From assembly GCA_955652855.1 (NCBI GenBank), contig CATPCN010000444.1:1-5943 (forward strand): 5,943 nucleotides of DNA, written 5' to 3'. The notes beneath the pieces are model-generated. The model made no database searches. It was given only the letters and a program-made list of their open reading frames with translations, and was not told the DNA's origin. The number at the start of each line of letters is the position of its first letter. The stretch's first letter is position 1. This document shows positions 1-5,943 of this stretch, one piece after another. The position numbers and the translations under genes are program-made. Origin of the DNA: an uncultured Chthoniobacterales bacterium (GTDB lineage Bacteria; Verrucomicrobiota; Verrucomicrobiae; Chthoniobacterales; UBA10450).

Positions 1-2030
1 ATGAAGACTTGGTTGAAGTACAAATCCATTTCCGACTCCTGCTGCTTAAGGTAGGCAGGAATGGCATTTGCGCTCGGCGATTGGAGCACAAGCTTGAATG
101 CAATCAGCTCCCGTAAGTGTTGCAGCGCATCGTCTGTGGAAAGGCGCGCGCGACCCTTTCGCAGAATGTCGATCACAAGTGGATACGCTTCCGCGGCATC
201 CCGACACCTCAGCCCGTCCGTCGGCAGCAAAGGAACCGGTTCGAGCATCGCTCGCCGGAGAGATTCCTGTTCTTGAGAGGCGATATCAAAGGCCGTTTCG
301 CTTGGCCGCACCTGAGCGAGTCGATACATCGCCTCGGCTAGCTGGTCCGCGTCGACGATGCGGGTGTTCGACTGCAGTTGCGCGCGAAGTTCGGTAAGCT
401 GCCTGGATGGGATGCCGGCCAATGCTGCGATTTCGTCTTCATCCCAGTTCTTCGTTCCCAAGAGGCGCTGGTAGGTCTCGGTCCGTTCCACTTCGTGGCC
501 CCAAAGAAATACATGTAGTGTTCCACCTCGGCGCGCAGCAACTTCGCAAATTTGCGCGATCGCCGGCTGCCAGAAATCAGGAAGCCCACCACCGGAGGCG
601 GGCCTGTCGTCCACGATCACAACCTGATCAAGAAGATCAACTGGAAGGTCGACGGGAGTGTTGGTAACCTTGAGCTGAGCATTGAACCCAACCTGAACAC
701 CGATGAGCGTATTCTTGCCGAGAGCTTTCTCATCACGCGAGACCGAGATCGTCTCGGCCTTGCCTAAGCAGCTACCCCATACAGGCGCCTCATTGAGCAA
801 GACTTGCACAGCTTCTCCAGATTCGGTCGAACGGAGATCCAGTCGCCGCACATCCCGGCCAAAACCGCGCACGATGCCCGCTGCAACCGCCAAGCCAATC
901 GCGACTAAGGGCGCGGGCTCTGGAGCGGCCTGTTGCAACAGGTTCTCTATAGTGCACTGCGCAACAGACTCCACGCCGAGCCACTCCAAAATATCGGCTA
1001 CCTCACTGTCTAGATTGGAGAGGTCGCCGGCCGCCTGAGAGCGCTCGGCTGTTAACGCGATTAGTCCGAGGCGGGGATCGGCGAATGGACCAGCCGCTTG
1101 CACCCGCCGCCTTGCCATCACAGCCCCGATCTTCGCGAACTCAAAGGCAGAGACGGTTGTGCCAATCACATCCGTACTCGCAGCGATGGACAACATCCCG
1201 CGTTTCTTGTCCTTCTCCGTCCCCTTCTTGGTTGCGTTCTCTGCTTCCTTTAGCGCTGCCTCAATCCGCTCGAAGGTCGTATCACCTTGGAGAATCTTCA
1301 TTCCAAGCGTGAGATCGACATAATGGTCCACGCCGTCTTCGCCTGCGAACGAGTGCGACTTGATTCGGCGTCTCAGATCATAGAGAGCGCTTAGCATCTC
1401 CAGCAACCCTTCCAGCGGCAGCACAATGTAGAACTCGTCACCGCTTGGGTGGAAAGCCAGACCACCATTCCGAAGGCACATGTCATGCAGGGCTCGATTG
1501 ACGAAGCGGATCGCACGGTCGCCTACTGTGTGCCCGGCCTTGTTATTCAGTTCTCTGAAGTTATCGAGGTCGCCGTACAGTACAGCGACAGAACTTGAAT
1601 TTCCCTCCCGCATTGTCAGGTGGTGAATCGAGGCGGCTAGTCGTTGTCGGACCGACTCACGCTTCCAAGCGACGCCACCCATGGGTCTCATGTCATTGCC
1701 CCACAGGCTCCTGGAAAGCTGCTCGAACAGAGGAAGAAGTTCTTGCTCTGGCGCCGTCTTTGGCCAGTTAACGCCGAACACCTCGAACGAGACTTCCTCG
1801 CTGATGTCGCCACTCTGGAGGAGCATGGGCGGCTCATTTTCAAAGTCGCCCCAGAGGTAGTGCTCCTCGAACTGAGTGAGGCGCACCTGCAGCCGCCCAG
1901 CGAACATCTGGTTTGCAAGTACCGCTATGCGTTCACTGACCTCTCGCGGAGACAGCAGCAGTAACCGCGCTTCTTCGATGAGTTCGGTCAGAAGCGTCTT
2001 GGCATCCTTGATAGTTTCATCCAAGGTCAA
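1..2030 (-). CDS. GGDEF-domain protein with a C-terminal phosphoribosyltransferase-like segment (3' end outside window)
   Basis: The minus-strand frame is open from a TTG at 2030-2028 to the window edge, at least 676 codons without a stop. An in-frame TAG nine bases upstream of the TTG forces a non-ATG start unless translation begins at Met42, which has no ribosome site. Residues 1-145 match nothing I know. Residues about 148-285 are a GGDEF domain: GDLDNF with metal-binding Asp154, then RELNN, GH (166-167) and GD (170-171), the signature SGDEF at 196-200, and the terminal ALKEAENATKKG helix at 259-270. The catalytic acids are kept, so dinucleotide or cyclic nucleotide synthesis is plausible; the product is unknown. 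Residues 470-482 read VVIVDDRPASGGG, followed by a helix and strand TLHVFLWGH (504-512), resembling a PRPP-binding loop in a type I phosphoribosyltransferase fold; this is tentative. There is no signal peptide or clear membrane segment (a short hydrophobic run lies at 374-388), so it is probably cytoplasmic. It is the third gene of the operon. Confidence 0.85.
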   Translation of the reverse strand, partial: MTLDETIKDAKTLLTELIEEARLLLLSPREVSERIAVLANQMFAGRLQVRLTQFEEHYLWGDFENEPPMLLQSGDISEEVSFEVFGVNWPKTAPEQELLPLFEQLSRSLWGNDMRPMGGVAWKRESVRQRLAASIHHLTMREGNSSSVAVLYGDLDNFRELNNKAGHTVGDRAIRFVNRALHDMCLRNGGLAFHPSGDEFYIVLPLEGLLEMLSALYDLRRRIKSHSFAGEDGVDHYVDLTLGMKILQGDTTFERIEAALKEAENATKKGTEKDKKRGMLSIAASTDVIGTTVSAFEFAKIGAVMARRRVQAAGPFADPRLGLIALTAERSQAAGDLSNLDSEVADILEWLGVESVAQCTIENLLQQAAPEPAPLVAIGLAVAAGIVRGFGRDVRRLDLRSTESGEAVQVLLNEAPVWGSCLGKAETISVSRDEKALGKNTLIGVQVGFNAQLKVTNTPVDLPVDLLDQVVIVDDRPASGGGLPDFWQPAIAQICEVAARRGGTLHVFLWGHEVERTETYQRLLGTKNWDEDEIAALAGIPSRQLTELRAQLQSNTRIVDADQLAEAMYRLAQVRPSETAFDIASQEQESLRRAMLEPVPLLPTDGLRCRDAAEAYPLVIDILRKGRARLSTDDALQHLRELIAFKLVLQSPSANAIPAYLKQQESEMDLYFNQVF

Positions 2031-2959
2031 TTTGCTCTTCTAGGAAATAGCCTTCTAGCACGAGTAACAAGCTCGAGAACTTCGATCGCTCCCATGGACG
2101 ACTCGTACTTGGATTTATACATGCTCGAACGCCGCGCCATCTCAGATGCATTCGAAACGCAAACACTAACGCCCACAGCTCTCAAGAGCTCGACATCATT
2201 GTCGTTGTCCCCGACGGCGAGCACCCGATCGCTATCGATTCTAAGCTGCTGCAGCAACGCACGCAGGCCGGAGCCCTTGCTTGATCCGCGAGGTCGCAGC
2301 TCTAGGTACTTGCTGCCACTTCCCGTAACTGAAACAGCTGGGATCAATTGCAATTGCTCTTGCACACTAGCCATCGCGGCAGGATCGTCGGACCAGAGCA
2401 GTGCGGCCACACAGGCTGCGCTGGTGCTCGCGCCTTGGCGACGACTTACTCTGATTCCATTAAATTCGAACTCGGGAGGCTTGCCTGAGCCCACGAAGTC
2501 AGCTCGCTCGCAGCGCAATGAGCCAGTATGGTCAACCTCGATGCCGTAGAGGAGTGCGCAGCACCTAGGGTCAGCTTCTACGATAAATTGTACCTGCTGG
2601 ACCGTCGCGGAATCGATCGCGTTGTGCGTGACAACCGTTCCGCCCGCGGTTAAGACGACACTGCCGTTGTAGAGAATGAACGGCGTGTCAGCCTGCCTGG
2701 ACACGGCTTCGATAGCGAGCTTCGCACCGGCGAAAGCACGGCCGGTAGCCAGCGTTAGAGGAACACCGCGGAATCTTAGGCGATTGACAAGATGGTGCCG
2801 ATGCTTCCACGCTTCGATCCCGGGCAAATCTTGTGAGTGGCCCAGCAGCGTTCCGTCCAAATCCAGGACGACTAGCTCGACTTGGGCGAATGGCGCAAGT
2901 TCAATCGGCGACGACAAAGCGTCTGGCAGTGGCACTGGGTTTGTCAACAACGAAAACAT
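2027..2959 (-). CDS. Cof-type HAD-superfamily phosphatase (HAD-IIB like)
   Basis: A 310-residue protein with all four haloacid dehalogenase motifs. Motif I is DLDGTLL with nucleophile Asp33 and acid/base Asp35; motif II is TLATGR with Thr72; motif III is Lys228 in SSKGSG; motif IV is GDNDND with Asp251 and Asp255 for magnesium. The gap between motifs II and III (about 100-215) fits a C2-type cap, as in Cof and sugar-phosphate phosphatases. The family dephosphorylates small phosphorylated metabolites in the cytoplasm; the substrate here cannot be read. The start ATG lies 59 bases inside the methyltransferase gene with a poor ribosome site. No ATG, GTG or TTG occurs between the methyltransferase stop and motif I, so the start must lie in the overlap (ATG 2959, or GTG or TTG codons slightly downstream). 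The 3' end overlaps the GGDEF start by 4 bases. It may process a product of its GGDEF/phosphoribosyltransferase-like neighbour, which is inference. Confidence 0.92.
   Translation of the reverse strand: MFSLLTNPVPLPDALSSPIELAPFAQVELVVLDLDGTLLGHSQDLPGIEAWKHRHHLVNRLRFRGVPLTLATGRAFAGAKLAIEAVSRQADTPFILYNGSVVLTAGGTVVTHNAIDSATVQQVQFIVEADPRCCALLYGIEVDHTGSLRCERADFVGSGKPPEFEFNGIRVSRRQGASTSAACVAALLWSDDPAAMASVQEQLQLIPAVSVTGSGSKYLELRPRGSSKGSGLRALLQQLRIDSDRVLAVGDNDNDVELLRAVGVSVCVSNASEMARRSSMYKSKYESSMGAIEVLELVTRARRLFPRRAN
2035..2041 (-). promoter_or_regulatory. Ribosome binding site for the GGDEF gene
   Basis: Minus-strand AGAAGAG lies 4 bases before the TTG at 2030 and 10 bases before a second in-frame TTG at 2024. 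It sits inside the end of the HAD gene. The HAD stop and the TTG share bases (ATTGA), so re-initiation by the same ribosome is likely. This site supports the TTG start over the much later ATG at 1907. Confidence 0.5.
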
Positions 2960-3941
2960 GGTGGCAAATGTGGCGCTTTTCGCTCTTGGTTGTATATCTT
3001 AAAGCGTCGACCACGATTTCTCTCATTTTGCCTTGAGCGCCCAGCATTTCCCGTAGGTCGGCCAAGCGGATGAATGCGTTGTCAGCGTACTGGACGACTA
3101 GCCGCTTCCAGCGAACCTCCTGCACAACCTGGGTAAGGTACGCCAGGCGCAGGGCCTCCCGGAACTTCGTGGAGGTAGCTGCCTCTCCCACAGGTTGACC
3201 GGATAGGCTGTCCGGGTTGGTCTTCGGTCGCGCCAGGTTCGCTAGCGACTCAGGCAGATGGTAGTAGCGGGCATAGTCGCGTTCGTTATAGGGGGGGTCG
3301 AGGTACAGGAGGTCGAAGGACTTACCTCGCAACAACGCCAGCGCATCTCCCTTGAACGCTTCGCCCTTGGGGTGCCCTGGCGCGACGTCGATGAACTTGA
3401 AGGCGAAATTGCGCTTTGCCTTGCGGTCCCAATCCTTTAAGAAGGCGTAGTACGTTCCGGCGGTATTGGCACACGCGTCTACCCCGTTAATGAGTGACGC
3501 GATCACGTGGTTGCGCTCTGGCTCAGACAACAGACTCTGTTTATCCCACCGGCGGATCGCGTCCCACGCTCCAGCGATGCGAGCCGCATTACCTGGCAGG
3601 AAAAACCGACGTTCGCTCGCGAACTCGCGCACCAGCCAGGACCGCCGGTTGGAGCGCGAGTTCAAGTAGTGGGCAACTTCAGAGGTGGAACGCAGGCCCA
3701 GCCGCTGCCGAACTGAGAGGTAGCGTGGGACGACGCTGCAGGCTACCCGGACGTACTGAAATGCGTATGGCATGGTCAGGAGATCGCATGTGGTTACCCG
3801 CACGTCTTGTCGCCTGAGTTCTGCACCGATAATGCCTAGGCCTCCGAATGCATCTGCAGCAGTGTTGACCTGCATGCCAGATAACGCGAGCTTGACAACA
3901 TGCTGAACGGTAGATGCCTTGGATCCGAAGTAGCGCATCAT
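2901..3941 (-). CDS. Adenine-specific DNA methyltransferase (D12/COG3392-like)
   Basis: A 346-residue protein that should transfer a methyl group from S-adenosylmethionine to adenine N6 in a specific DNA sequence. Visible motifs are RYFGSK at 3-8, the SAM-binding AFGGLGIIGAE at 31-41 (FxGxG type), DACANTAGTYYAFLK at 155-169, and the catalytic LDPPYNERDYARYYH at 214-228 with DPPY at 215-218. The extended DPPYN-R-Y-YH context and the NT-G-Y-AFLK block fit the COG3392 group better than Dam. Length is normal and no frame is broken. It is the first gene of the operon: a GAGGAG site stands 5 bases before the ATG at 3941, or 8 before a second ATG at 3938. Its 3' end contains the HAD start. No restriction endonuclease is seen in the window, so it is either solitary, protects against an enzyme encoded to the left, or marks self DNA for a different effector. 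The recognition sequence cannot be predicted. Confidence 0.93.
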   Translation of the reverse strand: MMRYFGSKASTVQHVVKLALSGMQVNTAADAFGGLGIIGAELRRQDVRVTTCDLLTMPYAFQYVRVACSVVPRYLSVRQRLGLRSTSEVAHYLNSRSNRRSWLVREFASERRFFLPGNAARIAGAWDAIRRWDKQSLLSEPERNHVIASLINGVDACANTAGTYYAFLKDWDRKAKRNFAFKFIDVAPGHPKGEAFKGDALALLRGKSFDLLYLDPPYNERDYARYYHLPESLANLARPKTNPDSLSGQPVGEAATSTKFREALRLAYLTQVVQEVRWKRLVVQYADNAFIRLADLREMLGAQGKMREIVVDALRYTTKSEKRHICHHVFVVDKPSATARRFVVAD

Positions 3942-3994
3942 TACGTCTCCTCGCGTAGCCTCATAGCGGCAACATCAGTGCGGTCTGCGTTCAT
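3941..3994 (-). other. Possible 17-codon leader ORF ending at the methyltransferase start
   Basis: An ATG at 3994 opens a 17-codon frame (MNADRTDVAAMRLREET) whose TAA stop overlaps the methyltransferase ATG as TAATG. The ATG lies in the loop of the inverted repeat. The geometry would permit translational coupling, but the upstream ribosome site is weak and the peptide resembles nothing I know. Only the position supports it; it may be chance. Confidence 0.2.
3947..3952 (-). promoter_or_regulatory. Ribosome binding site for the methyltransferase gene
   Basis: Minus-strand GAGGAG lies 5 bases before the ATG at 3941. It also encodes the Glu-Glu of the last codons of a 17-codon open frame that ends in TAATG overlapping the methyltransferase start. 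Confidence 0.65.
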
Positions 3995-4006
3995 ACCCGC
4001 ACCGCA
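3978..4006 (-). repeat. Short inverted repeat upstream of the methyltransferase operon
   Basis: Two alternative perfect 6-base stems share this stretch: GTGCGG at 3978-3983 with CCGCAC at 3997-4002, and TGCGGT at 3979-3984 with ACCGCA at 4001-4006. It lies 37 bases upstream of the methyltransferase ATG within the 121-base gap between the HTH gene and the operon. It could be an operator or an RNA hairpin. No convincing -35/-10 promoter is visible beside it, so the role is open and chance is possible in GC-rich DNA. Confidence 0.3.
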
Positions 4007-4062
4007 TGCCAAACGTCGCCGGTCCGGGAAGTTCCTAAAGCCCGAACAACGACCTGGCCGGA

Positions 4063-4485
4063 TCACGACAGCTCTAATTGTCGGACCCAATTGAGCGGCG
4101 GGTCGATCGCCACATCGAGCAGAGTTAACTCACGCCGCAGGGTGTCGGCAAGGATGGCGTCTACGACGTTCGATGCGAGTGTCGTGAGGTTGATCAGACG
4201 ACTCACGAGACCAGGATCCACCTTTTTCTGCTTAGCAATCTCCTTCATCGAGTCCGCCTCCCCAGTTTCGAGCATCCCAAGCCAGCGATGCCCCTTCATC
4301 AACGCTAACTGAAACGCGGTGAGTTTGACCGCTGGCTCATTCGATGATGTCCTGGTCGCGGCCCCGATGATCTGCTTGCGCGCACTGCGGCTTCGAATGG
4401 CAATGGGAATTCGGATCGTGACTCGACCCTCGCTTGCAGACCTGATCTCGGCCTGACCGTTGCCCGAGAGCTCGGTTATGCGCAT
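4063..4485 (-). CDS. Serine recombinase-associated small HTH protein
   Basis: A 140-residue protein of the type normally encoded directly after large serine recombinases of DUF2924 modules. The N-terminal part holds the basic strand-rich segment VTIRIPIAIRSRSARKQII (22-40). The C-terminal part holds the family core: ALMKGHRWLGMLETGEA (61-77), then a helix-turn-helix at about 79-104 (SMKEIAKQKKVDPGLVSRL), then NLTTLASNVVDAIL (99-112) and the usual ending PPLNWVRQ (129-136). These proteins are presumed to bind DNA and assist or regulate the recombinase; this is not proven to my knowledge. A GAGGAG site (4491-4496) stands 5 bases before the ATG, and the gene overlaps the recombinase 3' end by 10 bases. 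The reading frame is intact although the recombinase is broken. The methyltransferase operon begins 121 bases downstream on the same strand, so read-through is possible. Confidence 0.85.
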   Translation of the reverse strand: MRITELSGNGQAEIRSASEGRVTIRIPIAIRSRSARKQIIGAATRTSSNEPAVKLTAFQLALMKGHRWLGMLETGEADSMKEIAKQKKVDPGLVSRLINLTTLASNVVDAILADTLRRELTLLDVAIDPPLNWVRQLELS

Positions 4486-5046
4486 ACGTGCTCCTCGACG
4501 TGGCCAGTGAGTTCACGGGCGAGATTCGCAATACCGAGTTGCTGCAACCGAATCTCCAGGGCCGTCGGACTGACGACGATCATCTTGTCGCGGATGCGCT
4601 CGCCGGTCACCTCGCGCTCGAACTGGGCGAAGCTCAACAGGACGTTGAGCATCAGCCGCCCCATCGAGGTGGTGGTGTTGAACTGCTGGGTCACTGAAAC
4701 GAAAGAGACTTGCTTGCGTTCGAACACCTCGATCATGCGCGAGAAGTCAGTCAGGCTCCGCGTCAGCCGATCGATCTTGTAAACCACCACGACGTCGATC
4801 TTGCCGCGCTCGGTGTCGCCCAAGAGACGCTTCAACCCCGGCCGTTCTATGTTGCCGCCGGAGTAGCCCGGATCGAGGTAGTCGTCCTGGACCGCGGTCC
4901 AGCCTTCGTGCCTCCGGCTCGTAATATAGGCGTGCCCGGCGTCCTTCTGCGCGTCGATCGAGTTGAACTCTCTGGTCCAAGCCCTCCTCGCTCGACTTCC
5001 GCGCGTAGACCGCGCAGCGCACCGGCTTCTTGTCGATCGCGCTCAT
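4476..5046 (-). pseudogene. Large serine recombinase, frameshifted and internally deleted
   Basis: The ATG at 5046 starts MSAIDKKPVRCAVYARKSS, with the catalytic serine probably Ser18 in the Y-x-R-x-S motif. After codon 25 (Gln, 4974-4972) one extra base, A at 4971 on the minus strand, breaks the frame: CAG-A-GAGTTC where the family reads QEFNSIDAQ. From 4970 the next frame continues correctly with EFNSIDAQKDAGHAYI, DDYLDPGYSGGN, the KIDRLTRS motif and FAQFEREVTGERIRDK. At about 4584 the protein jumps from RDK to MIVVSPTALEIRLQQLGIAN and a stop at 4476. Intact relatives carry several hundred more residues there (recombinase and zinc-ribbon DNA-binding domains), so an in-frame internal deletion is likely. 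About 189 codons remain. Without the DNA-binding region and with the frame broken, strand exchange at attachment sites should be lost. It overlaps DUF2924 upstream (ATGA) and the HTH gene downstream. The frameshift alone could be a sequencing error; the deletion could not. Confidence 0.88.
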
Positions 5047-5516
5047 CGGCAGTTCAACCCCGTACGGGCGGTAAGCCCGAAGAACCGCGGACCGGACCAG
5101 CGGGTGCCGGTGATCACCCGCGCGACTTCCGACAAGCTACCATAGCGCTTGCCGGCGTATTCGAACTGATCCCCTTCCAGTACCCGCACCTGGTATTCGG
5201 CGCCGTTGAAAAACGAGCGCACCAGCACCACGCCGGGCGAGAGCGGCCGGTAGCGGGGTTGCTTGGCGGAGTCGAGGCACATGGCAAACTCGGCGATCCG
5301 TTCGCGCTGACGGGCCAGCACGCCGGGGTGCAACGCCTCGCAGGCCGTCGCCTGCCAGTGGTAGGCAATGCGGCGTTCCAGGAAGCGGCGGTTCGCCACC
5401 ACCGGCGGCTTGCCGAAGGCCTCCAGCCACAGTGCCGGCAGCTCCACGATCGGCAACTCCGGCAGCGCCGCGATGCACCTCGCGAGCGCGGGCGACGGGA
5501 ACGGGACTTCGGCCAT
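5043..5516 (-). CDS. DUF2924 family protein of a serine-recombinase module
   Basis: A 157-residue protein whose C-terminal half carries the DUF2924 hallmark: GVVLVRSFFNGAEYQVRVLE (95-114), FEYAGKRYGSLSEVARVI (118-135) and TGTRWSGPRFFGL (136-148). The N-terminal half has the typical LPALWLEAFGKPPVVANRRF (26-45) and ERRIAYHWQ (47-55), similar to small DNA-binding helical units. Function is unproven; genes of this family sit immediately before large serine recombinases, so a role in element integration or excision is inferred. I chose the ATG at 5516, not the upstream in-frame ATG at 5642, because a strong GGAGG (5524-5528) stands 7 bases before it and the family homology begins about there. The stop overlaps the recombinase start as ATGA. 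The frame is intact and length is normal. Confidence 0.9.
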   Translation of the reverse strand: MAEVPFPSPALARCIAALPELPIVELPALWLEAFGKPPVVANRRFLERRIAYHWQATACEALHPGVLARQRERIAEFAMCLDSAKQPRYRPLSPGVVLVRSFFNGAEYQVRVLEGDQFEYAGKRYGSLSEVARVITGTRWSGPRFFGLTARTGLNCR

Positions 5517-5844
5517 CAGCGATCCTCCGGGGGATTGGGTGGTCGGATGAACGCTCTGTTGACAGGCAAAGTAAAGTCCAACCACGCTCCGCCGAGAAAG
5601 GGCTGGAAGCGGCCGGCCAAAAGGCAGCGCCGAGCCCCACAAACGAGAGGCCGGCGCAGAGCCCCCCCGCCAGGATGAGCGTCTAGGCCGGGGCTGATGG
5701 GAAGGCTAAGATCCATATGTGGCGGCCCAAGGGCCAGAGACCGGCCGATAGAAGTTGGTAGCAGCTGACCAGTCCAACGCTTCATTCCTCGTTCAAATCT
5801 CGCACTTCGGGGTTAAGCCATAAATGTCGCAAACGATCACCAGC
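5517..5844. other. Gap of 328 bases without a supported gene
   Basis: This lies between the end of the unrecognised partial gene and DUF2924. It should hold the promoter of the recombinase module on the minus strand, but I find no clear -35/-10 pair. An 89-codon minus frame (5516-5785) ends at the DUF2924 start; its proline- and arginine-rich translation resembles no family and its ATG has a ribosome site too close to work well. I see no tRNA, strong terminator hairpin or long repeat here. Confidence 0.6.
5524..5528 (-). promoter_or_regulatory. Ribosome binding site fixing the DUF2924 start
   Basis: Minus-strand GGAGG with a 7-base spacer before the ATG at 5516. It decides the start over an upstream in-frame ATG at 5642, which would add 42 low-complexity residues. 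Confidence 0.75.
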
Positions 5845-5943
5845 CTAGAAGGCTTCGTGCGGAAGATACGGCAAGTTGCGCCAGAACCCGTTCTCGAACG
5901 AGCGCACGGCCGGCAGCGTGACGATCTTGCCTTTTTGCAGCAG
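5845..5943 (-). CDS. C-terminal end of an unrecognised protein (5' end outside window)
   Basis: A minus-strand frame is open from the window edge for 32 codons to a TAG at 5847-5845. It ends IVTLPAVRSFENGFWRNLP and then YLPHEAF. The ordered mix of hydrophobic, aromatic and charged residues and the strong third-position GC look coding rather than random, but the stretch is too short to prove it and I do not recognise the family. It may be the gene flanking the integration module or an element gene. Confidence 0.45.
   Translation of the reverse strand: MLQKGKIVTLPAVRSFENGFWRNLPYLPHEAF

Noticed and set aside
1383..1590. Cas10 or minimal CRISPR polymerase (mCpol) identity for the GGDEF protein
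   Set aside because: The signature is SGDEF with a classic diguanylate-cyclase FxxxNxxxGHxxGD block, not GGDD. No CRISPR repeats, CARF protein or Cas genes are visible.
1644..1964. Plus-strand 106-codon frame inside the GGDEF gene
   Set aside because: It is a shadow of the continuous minus-strand frame, which I followed codon by codon from 2030 to the edge without a stop.
2094..2549. Plus-strand 151-codon frame opposite the HAD gene
   Set aside because: The opposite strand has all four HAD motifs; this frame is Ser/Arg/Pro-rich with no recognisable domain.
5559..5564. TTGACA on the plus strand as a -35 box
   Set aside because: No -10 element follows at 16-18 bases and there is no plus-strand gene downstream.
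4710..5678. Plus-strand open frame of 322 codons, the longest plus-strand frame
   Set aside because: It is antisense to the recombinase and DUF2924 genes, which have clear family motifs. Its translation is rich in Arg, Pro and Gly as expected for a GC-rich shadow and matches no family.
5516..5785. Minus-strand 89-codon frame just before DUF2924, ending at its ATG
   Set aside because: The translation is low-complexity and shows no family motif; the ribosome-like GAGGA abuts the ATG with no usable spacer. It is probably the leader region of the recombinase module.
5781..5805. GTTCAAATC resembling a tRNA T-loop, which might mark an attachment site
   Set aside because: The flanking bases do not pair as a T-stem and no acceptor, D or anticodon arms can be found around it.

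Overview
The window looks like part of a genomic island in a moderately high-GC Gram-negative bacterium. Proteobacterium is my inference from the gene families (DUF2924, large serine recombinase and small HTH protein in a row). No taxonomic marker such as rRNA is present. Every gene I can support lies on the minus strand, so transcription runs from high to low coordinates; the plus-strand reading frames are shadows.

Right part (5943 to 4063), in transcription order: the last 32 codons of an unrecognised protein (5845-5943); a 328-base gap; a DUF2924 protein (5043-5516); a large serine recombinase gene that is broken (4476-5046); and a small HTH protein (4063-4485). The last three overlap or nearly overlap. 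They form the usual three-gene module of an integrative element. The recombinase has a one-base frameshift after codon 25, and its central and C-terminal DNA-binding region appears to be deleted, so the module is probably dead while its two partners remain intact.

Left part (3941 to 1), in transcription order: an adenine-specific DNA methyltransferase (2901-3941); a Cof-type HAD phosphatase (2027-2959); and a large GGDEF-domain protein (2030 down to the window edge, at least 676 codons, no stop). Adjacent genes overlap, by 59 bases and then by 4 bases, so this is a tightly coupled operon. The GGDEF protein is soluble, keeps the catalytic residues of a nucleotide cyclase (SGDEF variant), and carries a C-terminal Rossmann-like segment with a loop resembling the PRPP-binding loop of phosphoribosyltransferases.

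A methylase, a phosphatase and a nucleotide-signal or nucleotide-modifying enzyme in one coupled operon, next to a wrecked integration module, is the most interesting part of the window. A defence or stress-response role is possible but is inference only. The operon continues to the left beyond the window, so its composition is incomplete here.
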